A stretch of DNA of 64,000 nucleotides from Corella eumyota (Eukaryota; Chordata; Ascidiacea; Phlebobranchia; Corellidae), in the NCBI GenBank assembly GCA_963082875.1, contig OY720101.1, positions 1,240,001 through 1,304,000 on the forward strand, given 5' to 3'. Below, piece after piece: positions 13,110 to 23,261 of this stretch. Under the pieces are notes generated by a model. That model saw only the letters and a program-made list of their open reading frames with translations. It did no database searches and was not told the DNA's origin. Position 1 is the stretch's first letter. Each line of letters opens with the position of its first letter. Both the position numbers and the translations under genes were made by a program.

Positions 13110-14184
13110 TTGCGTGAGGTCATCAGCCTTTTAATAATTGGACGCTGTAACATTTATTTGCGTTAAAATATTATATATTTTTATGAGAATAGTACAATTT
13201 TATAACTTAAATATTTTATTGAGTTTAGTAAAAAAGGGCAAATTTTGACATTTCCAATATAATTATTTTTTTTTTTTTGCAAAGTCAACAACGCGAATTT
13301 TGCATATATTGTCATACCTATATTAAAATACTTGGCAAAATCTATCACTCAACAATCTTAAATTTAGCAAATTTCGCTTAGTTTATTTAACATCCAGCAG
13401 AGTTTGTTATTCTGTTATGTCTACAAAGGTGCGAATCCACTTTTAATGTAGACCAAGATATCCTCTGTTTAATTGCATTATAAACTAAGCTGGATGTTCT
13501 GAGATACCTAAACTTATTAACACCTTTAACAAGAACATTATTTTAAGTTTAATCTCAACTTAACTTCGTTAAATTTTGTGGTTTTAAATTAAAAACGGAA
13601 GTTTTTTTTAATTGCATATTTGTGTTGTATTATTGATTATTATTTTTCATGTAATTTTATTAAATATTTTGGTTCATATCAACTTTAAAACATGTTTTAT
13701 TTTTTAGCTAAAAGGAGAGGGCATTTTTTATATTTTTTTTTCCTTTTAATCGATGTTTTAAAAATATTATTTTAAATACGGAGTAGTTCTAGTTGTTTAC
13801 TTTTAATTAATGTTATTAAAATTATTTTTATTATAAATTTTAACTTTTTATCGTATATTTCTTTAATTTAATTTTGAAGTGTAAAAAGTTGAAATAATTT
13901 ATCCAAATATGTTAAAGTATTTAACTTATTGTTGCACCTAACTTAACAGGTTTGTTCAAAAGATCAAAATCTTAAACACTTTCTTAAAACAATAGATACA
14001 GTCTGTGTTTTATTTGTATTAATTCATTAAAAATCCTAATGCAAATAAATGAACAAGTGTAGCGCTATAGTCTTTAAATCGTTTTAATATAACATGTCTG
14101 TGCATTTCTAATTAGTCCAGGTCCAGGTTTTTCCTTTTCTCCTTTTTCTGGTTGGGAATTCAAAGCTGTGAAAGTTGAAATGAT

Positions 14185-14272
14185 ATAAAAGTGATAACCA
14201 GCAGATTAGAGACATTATTCCCATTTGTTCTTAGAGAAAGCGGGATACAGTTATCCTTGATGTTAAGATAAG
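14185..14272. promoter_or_regulatory. GATA-motif cluster upstream of the HAND-like gene
   Basis: Three GATA matches lie in under 100 bases: GTGATAACC (14191-14199), GTTATCC on the opposite strand (14250-14256) and AGATAAG (14266-14272), about 210-290 bases before the start codon. The stretch 14110-14290 is less AT-rich and less repetitive than its surroundings, as expected of a proximal enhancer. This is an inference from motif density. Confidence 0.35.
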
Positions 14273-14479
14273 AAAAAAAGTGGCAACTTTTAATTTCAAA
14301 ATATTGAATATTTTAGAATAGAAAAATATAAAGAAAAATAAATTATTAAATATAGTTTTTAAAAGTAGTTTTATTATAGAAAAGTAAAATGTAAGCATCC
14401 AAAACGTAAAAAAACGTTAATTTAAATATTAACAAGTATATATATTATAGCTTTTAAAAGTTAAACAAATTAAATATTA

Positions 14480-15679
14480 ATGATGACTTTATCTGATTCT
14501 TCCGTTCACAATCAACCCAGTTTAACTTCAAACAATCTAACTACTCACACACCATCTAGCGGTCAGTGGAATTCCCATCAAATCGATCAAGAAATTGCAC
14601 CTGTCAATCAAATGTCTTATGGCCATAAAGAACACTACCCGTATATGATCCAAGGTCATGAAAGTAATTATTTACAACAAAATGATTACCCGACTTCGCA
14701 TCTTAACACAAGTACATCACCAATCTCGTTCTATCAACAAAATATTAATCCTAATTATGACGTCACGCCGACATCACACTACTTACCTCAACCAAGTAAT
14801 GTTCCTTACAGTCAATACAATTCGAATTACCAATATTCGGACGGTTTTTCAGTTTTACAACATTGTAATTCAGTGAACTACGAATCTCAGGACACATACA
14901 CTGGGTTTGAAACTAGAGTGAGGACCAATTTACGAAAACGAGAACGAAACTTGAACATCAACAAAGCATTTGATGACCTCAGAGTTAAGATTCCTAACTT
15001 ACCGATCGATACAAAAGTTTCAAAGATTAAGATTTTAAGACTCGCAGCTGATTATATTCGACATTTAAACACAATTTTGGGCGAAGATAACCCAGCAGAA
15101 AGGGTAAGCAAAATTTTCATAATTTTTTAACTAACGTTGATATATTTTTATTGATATTTATTTTACGTTTAGATTTCTCAGTTAGATTCCGATGTGTGTC
15201 ATAATGACATATTAGAAAACAATTATGACATCACAAATAAAAAGCGAAATCGCGATGAATTCCATGTCGACCCTCAATTAGTCGCTGTAAAACGAAGAAA
15301 AACAGATTGGGTAAGATTTAGAATATTTGTAATTTAAAAAAACGAAACTTGTTGAAAAAATTTTTTCGATTTTTTTTTTGATTTTTACAAATATTTTAAA
15401 TACTTTATTTTACTTTAGAGTCGTATAAAAGAAGAGATTTCCCGACACGAGAGTAACACAATAAAAAGAAGGCAAGAAAAAGGCAAAAATGAGAAGCATG
15501 AGTGCACAGACAACACCCCTAATTATTACTTCGATTTTTGTCACAACAAACCCATAGAAAACATATATCACATTTCACCGAGCAATTCGTTGAATACATC
15601 GCCCCAATCTTCAAACTCTGATATAGACACAACACCTAACATATCATGGGAACGTGAAGTTAATATTCTGTCGTTGTAA
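14480..15679 (+). CDS. HAND-class bHLH transcription factor (340 aa)
   Basis: Three exons, 14480-15103, 15173-15310 and 15419-15679, all phase 0 (1023 nt). Residues about 146-198 form a bHLH domain: the basic part is NLRKRERNLNINKAF and helix 2 carries IPNLPIDTKVSKIKILRLAA, which matches the HAND signature (IPNxPxDTKxSKIKxLRLAxxYI) better than TWIST or PTF1A. A basic stretch ending KRRKTDW early in the C-terminal part recalls the conserved tail of HAND proteins. The N-terminal 140 residues are rich in Ser, Asn, Tyr and Gln. HAND factors bind E-boxes as dimers and control heart and mesoderm development. Ciona has two members, Hand and Hand-related (NoTrlc); the long divergent N-terminus suggests the latter, but I cannot settle this. 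A poly(A) signal follows at 15755. Confidence 0.88.
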
Positions 15680-15754
15680 ATTGCTTCTTCGCTGTTATTT
15701 TAGAATTATATACACAATGTTTCATTGATTTTTTGTTGTTCGTTTTATTCATTG

Positions 15755-15760
15755 AATAAA
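15755..15760 (+). terminator. Poly(A) signal of the HAND-like gene
   Basis: AATAAA 76 bases after the stop codon, in the right orientation and followed by a T/G-rich stretch. Confidence 0.6.
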
Positions 15761-15894
15761 AAATTGTGAACTGTATTTGTGTTTTCAATTGAACAAATAT
15801 TTTTGTATATGCGTGTTATGTATATGTTTTATACAAGCACTTGAAGAACATAAGATGGTTATACGATAGAACAATTTAAAATATAATTTTCTAT

Positions 15895-15947
15895 GTTGTA
15901 CAACACAGAAATGTTGTGCAACACAACACGGAAATGTTGTGCAACAA
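15895..15947. repeat. Twofold tandem repeat of a self-complementary 23-mer
   Basis: Two adjacent units, 15900-15922 and 15923-15945, differ at one base. Each begins acaacac and ends gttgtgcaac, so each can fold on itself and the pair can form nested hairpins. It lies in the 360-bp gap between the convergent HAND-like and SLC35G-like genes. Confidence 0.7.
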
Positions 15948-16041
15948 TCAAGTAACTAAAACATCTAGTGTGAAATTTAGAAACAAAGACAAATTACGAT
16001 TTTTCAATGGGTTGCTCTTTTGAGTCTAAAATGATATGACG

Positions 16042-17398
16042 TCATTTATTCTGTGTCGTCATCTCCTTAATTCCATAGTTGTCTTTACGTTTTTGTTTCT
16101 TGGTTAACCATACGTTAACTAACACAGGTCCTACTGCTCCAATAAGGACTAATAACCCTCCGATTACTGACAAGTAATCAGGTATTTTACCCATCAGCAA
16201 CAACTCCAATACATATCCAAATACAACCTGTGTTGATAACATCATTGCAACAAAATTTGCGGTTTCTATTCGAAGAGCAAGCACGAAAAGGACCCGAGCT
16301 GCAAATCCGCTAAAACCACATAGAAATAGCCAACCACAATCGCTTAAACAAGGTAGGAATAATCCATTGCCAGTGATGACCATAATAACTGATAGTCACG
16401 CAACCTACTGTGCCAAAATTAAGCAGAAGTGTTGAGGCACTTGTAGAGTTCGCTTTTCGACATACCACCATTCGTAATGCTGCGAAAAGACAGCTTAGAA
16501 ATCCAAATAGCAGTCCTTTGATCTTCTCAAAGTCGTACACTACTCCATTTTGAAATAAAAAGGATGGTTTTGCTACAAGAAATACACCTCCTACAGTTAC
16601 GAAGCATAGCAGTAATACTATGGGGTGTGGTTTTTCTAAAAACAACGACAAATACTTTAATATTATTTACATAATATAACCATGAGATAAAAACTTGTTA
16701 TTTTTTTATATTTATTTATCCTTGACGTGGGAAGGTCGAATGCGCGACTTAAACATAGAGTAACATCAGTTACCCTAACCCAGCCTTAAATTGTCTTTGG
16801 CAGTTTGGGTTATCATATATTAAAATTGTACGATAATTATGCTGCTGATTAAGTTGGCTCTGCAGAAGTTCATACCATTTATAGTGCCTTACTCAATGGC
16901 GCTACAGCATGAGATCATTGGGGGTAGAACCCAAAGCAGAGTGAAGCCAAGCGTCCTAACCACTACACTACGCTGCCGGTATTTTTTATTATATTAATAT
17001 TTTTATACAAACATTAGCTTACCTTTTAAAAAAAGAAAAGAGATTATAACCGTTGGTATAATAGTTACATTGCCTACTGCGGTTCCATCTCCAAGACTTA
17101 TATATTGTAAGCATAGAAGCATAAACAAGTTGCTGAGCATTGAAAATACGCCATACAGCAGGACGTAAATATAGTTATCAGGCAAAACGAATCGTTCATT
17201 TTGCTTGGCTTTAAAAATATTGTAAGTTACTACTGGTAGGCTGCTTAAATATGAGATACTTGTTCTCGATAAAACACCTTGTAGACTTGACGAACTACTT
17301 GTTCTTATAAAGAAATAACCTGATAAACAGATGCACAGTGAGCCTAATGCAGAGCTAATCGCAGCCCATATCGATTGACAAATTGTATGTCTTGCCAT
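16042..17398 (-). CDS. SLC35G-like drug/metabolite transporter, with a frameshift
   Basis: Two exons, 17023-17398 and 16042-16635. Exon 1 starts MARHTICQSIW behind an acceptor (ttttcag, ending 17403) and contains the first five or so TM helices of an EamA-type protein, with YISLGDGTAVGNVTIIPTVI and FLFLK. Exon 2 continues EKPHPIVLLLCFVTVGGVFL and, after a change of frame near 16380-16392, LPCLSDCGWLFLCGFSGFAA to the end. Both halves match the SLC35G layout of two EamA repeats with about ten TM helices. Exon 2 is one base too long for an open frame, so either the gene is damaged, the reference has a base error, or the allele is null. Intron 1 contains a SINE. Substrate unknown. A TGACGTCA octamer overlaps the stop codon. 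Confidence 0.78.
16708..16980 (-). mobile_element. tRNA-derived SINE (Cics-1-like)
   Basis: Nearly full-length copy in the intron of the SLC35G-like gene. Read on the minus strand it starts with an A-box-like head (ggcagcgtagtgtagtggtt), then a damaged B box, then the shared body and the tail gaccttcccacgtcaaggat. It is more diverged from the other copies than 56486-56763. Confidence 0.75.
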
Positions 17399-17402
17399 TT
17401 TT

Positions 17403-18438
17403 CTGAAAAATATTAAATAATGAACATCAACGGATATGAAATATAGGAAATGCATATTTCGTTTCAAAATCTCGAATGTTGTTTGTTTACTCGAGATATT
17501 TTTTCTAATCTTTTTAATCCATATATTTGTGTTTATTTATTATATACTTCTTAAACTATCTATTTTATGTGATTTTTTAAACATAACAAACTCACAATTT
17601 TAATTTACATGATAATTATTTTATTTTATTGGCAAATTGTTAAAGTGAACGGCTCAGATTTTCAGTCTATCCTGACATCTTTATATCAAAACATGCAGAA
17701 TGCCACGCCAAAAAAACGCACCAAAACCTTTAACTCAAATCTTTCTATATTTTTTTTTTAATTTGCCTAATTTACCTCTATAATAGGCATGCAGTCAGAA
17801 ACCTATTGCTATTTGCCCTATTTATAACAATTTATGGGTAATTAGATAATAAAACCCGTAAATATTTTTAAACCTTAACAATTTTACCTAATCTCGCTTT
17901 CAAGATAACTTTGAAACGACGTATAATTTGATTGTGGCGTCATAATCTACCAGAGTGACGTCAATTCGCGTTTTAAAGGAACAAAGTTTTAAACTAAGAT
18001 TGCAGACTAACTACACAACCAAAATTAATAAAATTTAAAATATAAACTAACAACAACTTATACGCTAGGTTAAAATTAAGTTGTATAAGCCAGAACCATA
18101 CCGTTTAATAAAAAATAATGCATAGGCGGCGATATAAAGCTATATGTAAATAACACTACCCTTAAGATACAAAATAAGTTAGTTTATATACAAAATAATG
18201 GGTTATTTGGTAGTAGGCTTGTTTGTATACTGGATCAGCGATAAATTTTCACACAAATCACGAAGCAAAAAATTGAAATTGTAAGGCAGTGATATTAAAA
18301 GAAAGTATTACTTATCAGGAACCAGTAATGATTTAGGTAAATAATAAAATGAATGAAGGATTTAAGAACCAAAAATTTCATGAAAGTACTTAGCATGCCA
18401 CCATTCAAAACTTCTCAAATTTAAAAAATTACAAATTT
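17403..18438. other. Intergenic spacer between SLC35G-like gene and PYCR
   Basis: About 1 kb of AT-rich DNA holding the 5' flank of the SLC35G-like gene, with an exact TGACGTCA at 17956-17963 about 550 bases upstream of its start. I see no coding exon. Confidence 0.5.
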
Positions 18439-20415
18439 TTATTTCTTTTTTGCCATCTCCAACGACCTGTTCGTACAGGCCTCTACAGCGTTGATTAATG
18501 AAGCTCTAAACCCGGATTGATCAAGGGTGTGAATCCCACAAATTGTTACCCCACCAGGAGATGTAACTGCATCCTTTAAGGCCCCAGGGTGGGTTCCAGT
18601 TTTAAGGTACATTTCTCCGGCCCCCTAAACATAAAAAAAGAAATAAAAACTTTGGTAAAGGTAAAACTAAAAAGCAGTATAACATTTGCTTTTTATATAT
18701 CTTTATGGTCAATGTGAACAGGTCAAGTTTAGAACTTCAACATAGATTACATATGTATACATTAGTTACCCCAAACCATTTTTAAATTGCTTTTTACAGA
18801 TTGTGATTTTAAACATTAATTTTACTGTTAATTTGCACCATAAAATCACCTAACTTAAGGGGGTTATGACATGAAAACAAAAACATTAAGTCAATAACAT
18901 CATCATGTTGTAATGCCAAATGCTTAACCACAACACTATGCTGTTAGCAAGATGGGTTGATAAAAATACTTGAAAAGATATTGAAATAACAGTGTTAAAT
19001 GTATAAGGGAAATTAAGACAGAAACAATAAACAAGCAACAAAGCCAGACATTTTAAAAAATATAAGTTTTATTTTTAAATGATTTTCATGAAATCAAAAT
19101 CTTCTTACCACGCAAGTTTGTGCGGCTAATTTTAAAGCCAAGGCACGGGGAACTCCCATTTTTACCCCGCCATCAGCTAGAGCATCAATAGCAGTATATA
19201 TCTAAAATTATTTAAAAAAATATTAATAAATAAAAACTAAGATAGTGTATTCAAAAAAGACAATAAAAAAATAAACAAACTTACAAATGCTGGACCACAG
19301 CCGCTAATAGATTGAGCGGCATCAATTATTCTTTCTGGAAGCCTCACACTTTCACCACAAGAGGCCAGCATTTTAATTAATCCTTCCATATCTTCTTCGG
19401 TTGATTGATTTCCCTTACAAAGTAGAATGATTCCGGATTGGACGAGACATGGAGTATTTGGCATCGTTCTGATGACTCTAGCCCACCAGAAATGCTTATA
19501 AGTACAAAAAGAAATTAATATTTGAAATAAGTAAACAACAACACCTTTAAGGAATTAAGAAAAGTTTATTTAAAACAAGTTATTTTTGTTTAGTTAGATT
19601 AATTACTACAAAAGCAATAGAACAACAGTGAATTTATGCTTACTTGTTCCAAAGTTTGTATTGTAACAGCAGCCATGACTGAAACGATTAATTGATTTTT
19701 TTCTTTCAAGCCATCAGGGATAGAACTAATTTCATTTAACACCATGGGAAATATCTTCAAAAAAGGTTAAAAAGAATTGAGGGATGATATACCGAAAAAA
19801 TAACAATTTAGTTGAAAATGTAACCCTATACTTAGGCTGTCAATTCCGCATTTCCAAATTAAGTATTACTAAATAAAGTCTTAAAAATTTAAAAGTGTTT
19901 TCAATATTCAAGCAATCATGCATTTATTTAATTATTAACCTGTGGTTTAACAGCAAGAAAAACAGTTTCACAAGACCTTAAAACCTCCATGTTATTATGA
20001 GTGGTGTTAATTCCAAGGTCATTGAATCTTTTAAACTTTCCCGCTGATGGGTTACTTACTAGAATTTCTGAAGGTTGAATTAAACCTAAAAAAACACAAA
20101 AAAATAAATTTATTAAAGAGTGTTTAACATTAAAAAATGTAAGCTTTTGGGAGAAATAATATGGACTTAAATACAACCGAAGATGTAATATATCATTATT
20201 TTTATTACAATTCTAGTTGTTTTCCCCTTTTCTATACATTTATGTATCTACATCATGATATTAAACTACTTCAGGCTTATAATAAACTTTTAGGATTATA
20301 AATTTTATTAATAATTAATAATTTACTGAAAATGTATTATACCTCCTTTTACAATACCCACAGCAATGGCATAAGCCATCTCTCCACCCCCAATAAATCC
20401 AATTTTACCCGACAT
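18439..20415 (-). CDS. PYCR: Pyrroline-5-carboxylate reductase (272 aa)
   Basis: Catalyses the last step of proline synthesis: NAD(P)H-dependent reduction of pyrroline-5-carboxylate. Six exons: 20343-20415, 19940-20085, 19644-19754, 19285-19494, 19109-19201, 18439-18624; phases close (819 nt). The N-terminus [14 protein letters not shown] is the Rossmann dinucleotide-binding loop; [18 protein letters not shown] and SISGCGPAF are family motifs; and the P5CR signature is present as [16 protein letters not shown] in the last exon. The length is near the usual 270-320. Exon 4 begins [10 protein letters not shown], an odd reading before MPNTP, so the intron 3 acceptor may be a few bases off. No mitochondrial leader is evident, as in PYCR3 (PYCRL). 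An acceptor-like tttctttttag lies shortly upstream of the ATG. Confidence 0.95.
18692..18951 (-). mobile_element. Decayed tRNA-derived SINE (Cics-1-like)
   Basis: In PYCR intron 5. The order of tatatctttatggtcaatgtg, aacatagatta, agttacccca, and the tRNA-like end aaccacaacactatgctgtta is recognisable, but the middle has diverged strongly; probably an old insertion. Confidence 0.5.
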
Positions 20416-20768
20416 GATTAAATTAATAGTTGTTAAAAATTGAAATTGCTAAAAAGAAATTTAATATTTTTGTTTAATTTGTAATACTAGAAAGTCACAT
20501 TCAAAATGTGTCATGTTACAATGGAATACAATATGCTAAGCACTAATACTAATAAATTAAATAAAAAAATAATTTTTGGTGCACAATTACAGAAAATATA
20601 AATGTCAAACATAATAAACAGTAATTTTAAAATACCGTGTAATTATAAAATTAATTCTAATTGTTATCGGAATTTTTTGCCTAAAAATTAATACATAATA
20701 TATATTACTTTACCAAGATTGAATGTAAAAAATAGCAAGATTAAGCTTCAAAATATGATTGATTTAAA
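20416..20768. other. Spacer between MINDY4 and PYCR
   Basis: About 350 bases separate two genes in the same orientation. No canonical AATAAA is seen on the minus strand here. The gap is longer than the very short spacers of typical Ciona operons, so co-transcription is possible but not supported. Confidence 0.4.
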
Positions 20769-22568
20769 TTAAAGGATTGGGTCTGTGCCATTCCAATCTA
20801 TACTTGCGCGTTGCCATTTTGTACGAATACAATGTTCTAAGGGTGGTACTAAGTCACCATTTAACAAATATTCATTTACTTTGTTGGTGGTATCAACTGT
20901 TAACTTTATAAGCTCATCTTGGTTGGCTAGGCCATCATAATAATAAAGATCAAATTTGGGTTGGGATTGTAAGTTAAAGTCCAAACCAAATAACACACTA
21001 TAGTGAGATTCACTACAAATTACCCATATTGGATAGGTAGGTGTTTTATAATAACTCCCAACTTCACATGATTTGTAATGCTCAAATAAAGTTAAAAGTC
21101 CTATTTCGCTTTGCTCATGAATTCCTGTTAGTTTAGTGTCCTTGTCAAGAGTTATAACGTCATTAAAAACATTTGCAGTTGCACGACCCGTTAGCATAAG
21201 ATTAACCATGTCTTGTGAGCAATAGTTATGACTTTCGATTAGTTTTTGTCCCATCATGTCAGTCTCTATGTTTTCAATTCCTCTTGACAGAATCGCTGAA
21301 TAAAGCAACAAAATACAACTTCCTTTTCCGTTTTCATATCCTGCTATATTATCCATAACAGCTTTTCTTAGCTTTTCAATTGTATTAAAATTTAATATAA
21401 CAATATTTTCAGTAAGACCATCTGGTTTAAACCAAGAGTCACATTCTAATTGCTTTCTAGGGGTTCTTACAGCTAAAATTGCATGATTTTTATTCCCTGC
21501 TTTCCATAGAATATCAGTAATTGCTTCAGCTAAACACAATGTTCGAGTTTGATTATTAACATCTAAACCTTGTTCATTTATGTTTTTAGCAAGTTGTTCA
21601 GTTGAGAATAACAAATGCTTTAAAACCATTGCTTGCACAGCTGCTAAAACACCACATGGGCCACCTTTTTTCTGCAAAATTCCAAACCTTAGCATATCCG
21701 ATCTTTCATGCCATGTGTTGTCAAATGAAAAGCTTTGATCAAGCCATTCTTTAGGAAATCCATGTTTTTGTGTACCAAATACTAGCTTCTGTAATCTTCC
21801 AGCAGTCTCAATAGTAAACACTTGTTCTAAATCATTGTGATTTAATATTTTATCACCGATGTTATGATGTATTCCTCTTTGTTTAATTGGACGCTTTTTT
21901 GGTGATAATTCAGAATTTGCTGCTAACATTTTTAACACGGATTCCTCTTTTTGCTGGTTCTTTCTTTTAAAATCTGCATCCAAATTCATGTCATTTACTA
22001 AGGGGCTCATTTTCGTATTTTGAGTTGGAAACAAAGCATTTCCATTCAAATTTTTTTCAGGGTTTTTATAAACCTTTGCAGGTTTTGGTTGAGTGACTAT
22101 TTTAGTTGGTTTAAAGCTTAATTTATAAGAATCAATTGCATTTAAATCTAGGTCATCAATTTCTTCCAACTCCATTTTTTTAACACTATTTGTAACATCA
22201 TCTGCTACTGATATAGGAACCTTTGAATTAAGTGCACTCACGCTAGAACTAGTAGACATAGTGCTACTTAAGTGCGATGATGTAGCGCAACGATCGTTAG
22301 TTTGAACTGGTTGGTTTAGCATAGCTGAGTTATACACTATAACCTCTAACATTGACCGCAGCGGCGTTTTCATTGATTTGTTGGCGGCCATCCATTTTTG
22401 CAAGTGTAATATTTCAGTTAGTTTTGAACGATTGTTGATACTTTTCGAATCTCGGGGTAACTCTTCGTCCATTAATGCCAAGGTATTTTTACACTTTTTT
22501 CGACTCAAAAACTCTCTTACCAACGACGCCACGATGTGTTCAACGTTAGAAATATCCATTGTTAGCAA
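20769..22568 (-). CDS. MINDY4: MINDY4 (FAM188B)-type deubiquitinase, intronless (599 aa)
   Basis: MINDY enzymes are cysteine deubiquitinases that prefer Lys48-linked chains. The catalytic half is intact: oxyanion-hole Gln299 and nucleophile Cys305 in ILQKKGGPCGVLAAVQAM, and the catalytic His522 in ICSESHYSVLFG. The first 40 residues (ASLVREFLSRKKCKNTLALM) resemble a LisH motif, as at the N-terminus of vertebrate MINDY4; the segment between (about 85-240) is low-complexity and probably disordered. The protein is shorter than the human one (over 700 aa). Two in-frame ATGs lie at 22568 and 22559; the second starts MDISNVE and is equally plausible. The whole reading frame is a single exon, unlike every other multi-domain gene in the window. 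It faces away from GATD3 across 690 bases. Confidence 0.93.
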   Translation of the reverse strand: MLTMDISNVEHIVASLVREFLSRKKCKNTLALMDEELPRDSKSINNRSKLTEILHLQKWMAANKSMKTPLRSMLEVIVYNSAMLNQPVQTNDRCATSSHLSSTMSTSSSVSALNSKVPISVADDVTNSVKKMELEEIDDLDLNAIDSYKLSFKPTKIVTQPKPAKVYKNPEKNLNGNALFPTQNTKMSPLVNDMNLDADFKRKNQQKEESVLKMLAANSELSPKKRPIKQRGIHHNIGDKILNHNDLEQVFTIETAGRLQKLVFGTQKHGFPKEWLDQSFSFDNTWHERSDMLRFGILQKKGGPCGVLAAVQAMVLKHLLFSTEQLAKNINEQGLDVNNQTRTLCLAEAITDILWKAGNKNHAILAVRTPRKQLECDSWFKPDGLTENIVILNFNTIEKLRKAVMDNIAGYENGKGSCILLLYSAILSRGIENIETDMMGQKLIESHNYCSQDMVNLMLTGRATANVFNDVITLDKDTKLTGIHEQSEIGLLTLFEHYKSCEVGSYYKTPTYPIWVICSESHYSVLFGLDFNLQSQPKFDLYYYDGLANQDELIKLTVDTTNKVNEYLLNGDLVPPLEHCIRTKWQRASIDWNGTDPIL

Positions 22569-23261
22569 CTAACTTAAAAAAAAACTCTTATTAAAGTATA
22601 TTAGCTAATAATTTAAACAAACTGTATTAAGAATACTAAGACAAAACAAAATCAAACGCCAAACTTTTTGTTTATCTAATCTCTATGGATATGTAAACAA
22701 TCTCTTTTGCCATCTAGCGTAGTTGTTAATATTATATAAAATATATTAAATTCAAGTTAGGCTTTGTGCATACCCCTGCCCTGTTTAAAACGAAAGTGGT
22801 TTACTTGTGTAAGCAATTTTTTAAAGTAAAGTTTCGTTTGTTTTACTTTACTGAGGACAAATTTAAATTTAAAGTGTTTTCTGTTTTGTAAATAATTAAA
22901 ACAAGTGTTTACTGCCGGGAAATCCCCATGTTTTTTTGGTGTTAGAGAATATTTTGCAAAATATTTAACATTTTTGTTATTATATAAAAAAAAAAAAGTA
23001 ATGCTTTGTAAGGCGTTTAAAGTGCGCAGTGTATAAATTATTTTTTATGTCAGCTGTCAGTACTTTAAATTCTTTTACAATTCTATCGTATAAGCTTAAT
23101 TTTAACTTTTACAATTTTTTAATAGAAACTAGGTACCACCAGACCACGTGTTTTGATTGTTTTATAGAATGTTATTTTCTGTCAGAAAACTTTCCACGTC
23201 AATTTATTTGATTCCTCGTTTATTCAACACAACAACAAGGTTTCTAACAACTTCAAACACA
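22569..23261. other. Divergent promoter region of MINDY4 and GATD3
   Basis: Two genes start back to back 693 bases apart, so the region probably contains both promoters. A poly-A/T tract is at about 22985-22998. No clear TATA box or other site can be assigned. Confidence 0.45.

Larger units (their letters stand above)
11615..14479. other. Divergent upstream region shared by SLCO and the HAND-like gene
   Basis: About 2.9 kb of very AT-rich sequence without credible coding exons, between the starts of two genes facing away from each other. It contains a TGTTTACAAAC forkhead-type match at 13099-13109 and a GATA-motif cluster near 14190-14272 (listed separately). It is the natural place for cis-regulation of the bHLH gene. 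Confidence 0.6.

Noticed and set aside
18439-22568. Possible operon MINDY4-PYCR
   Set aside because: Same orientation and acceptor-like site before PYCR, but the 354-base spacer is much longer than usual for Ciona operons and no direct evidence is visible.
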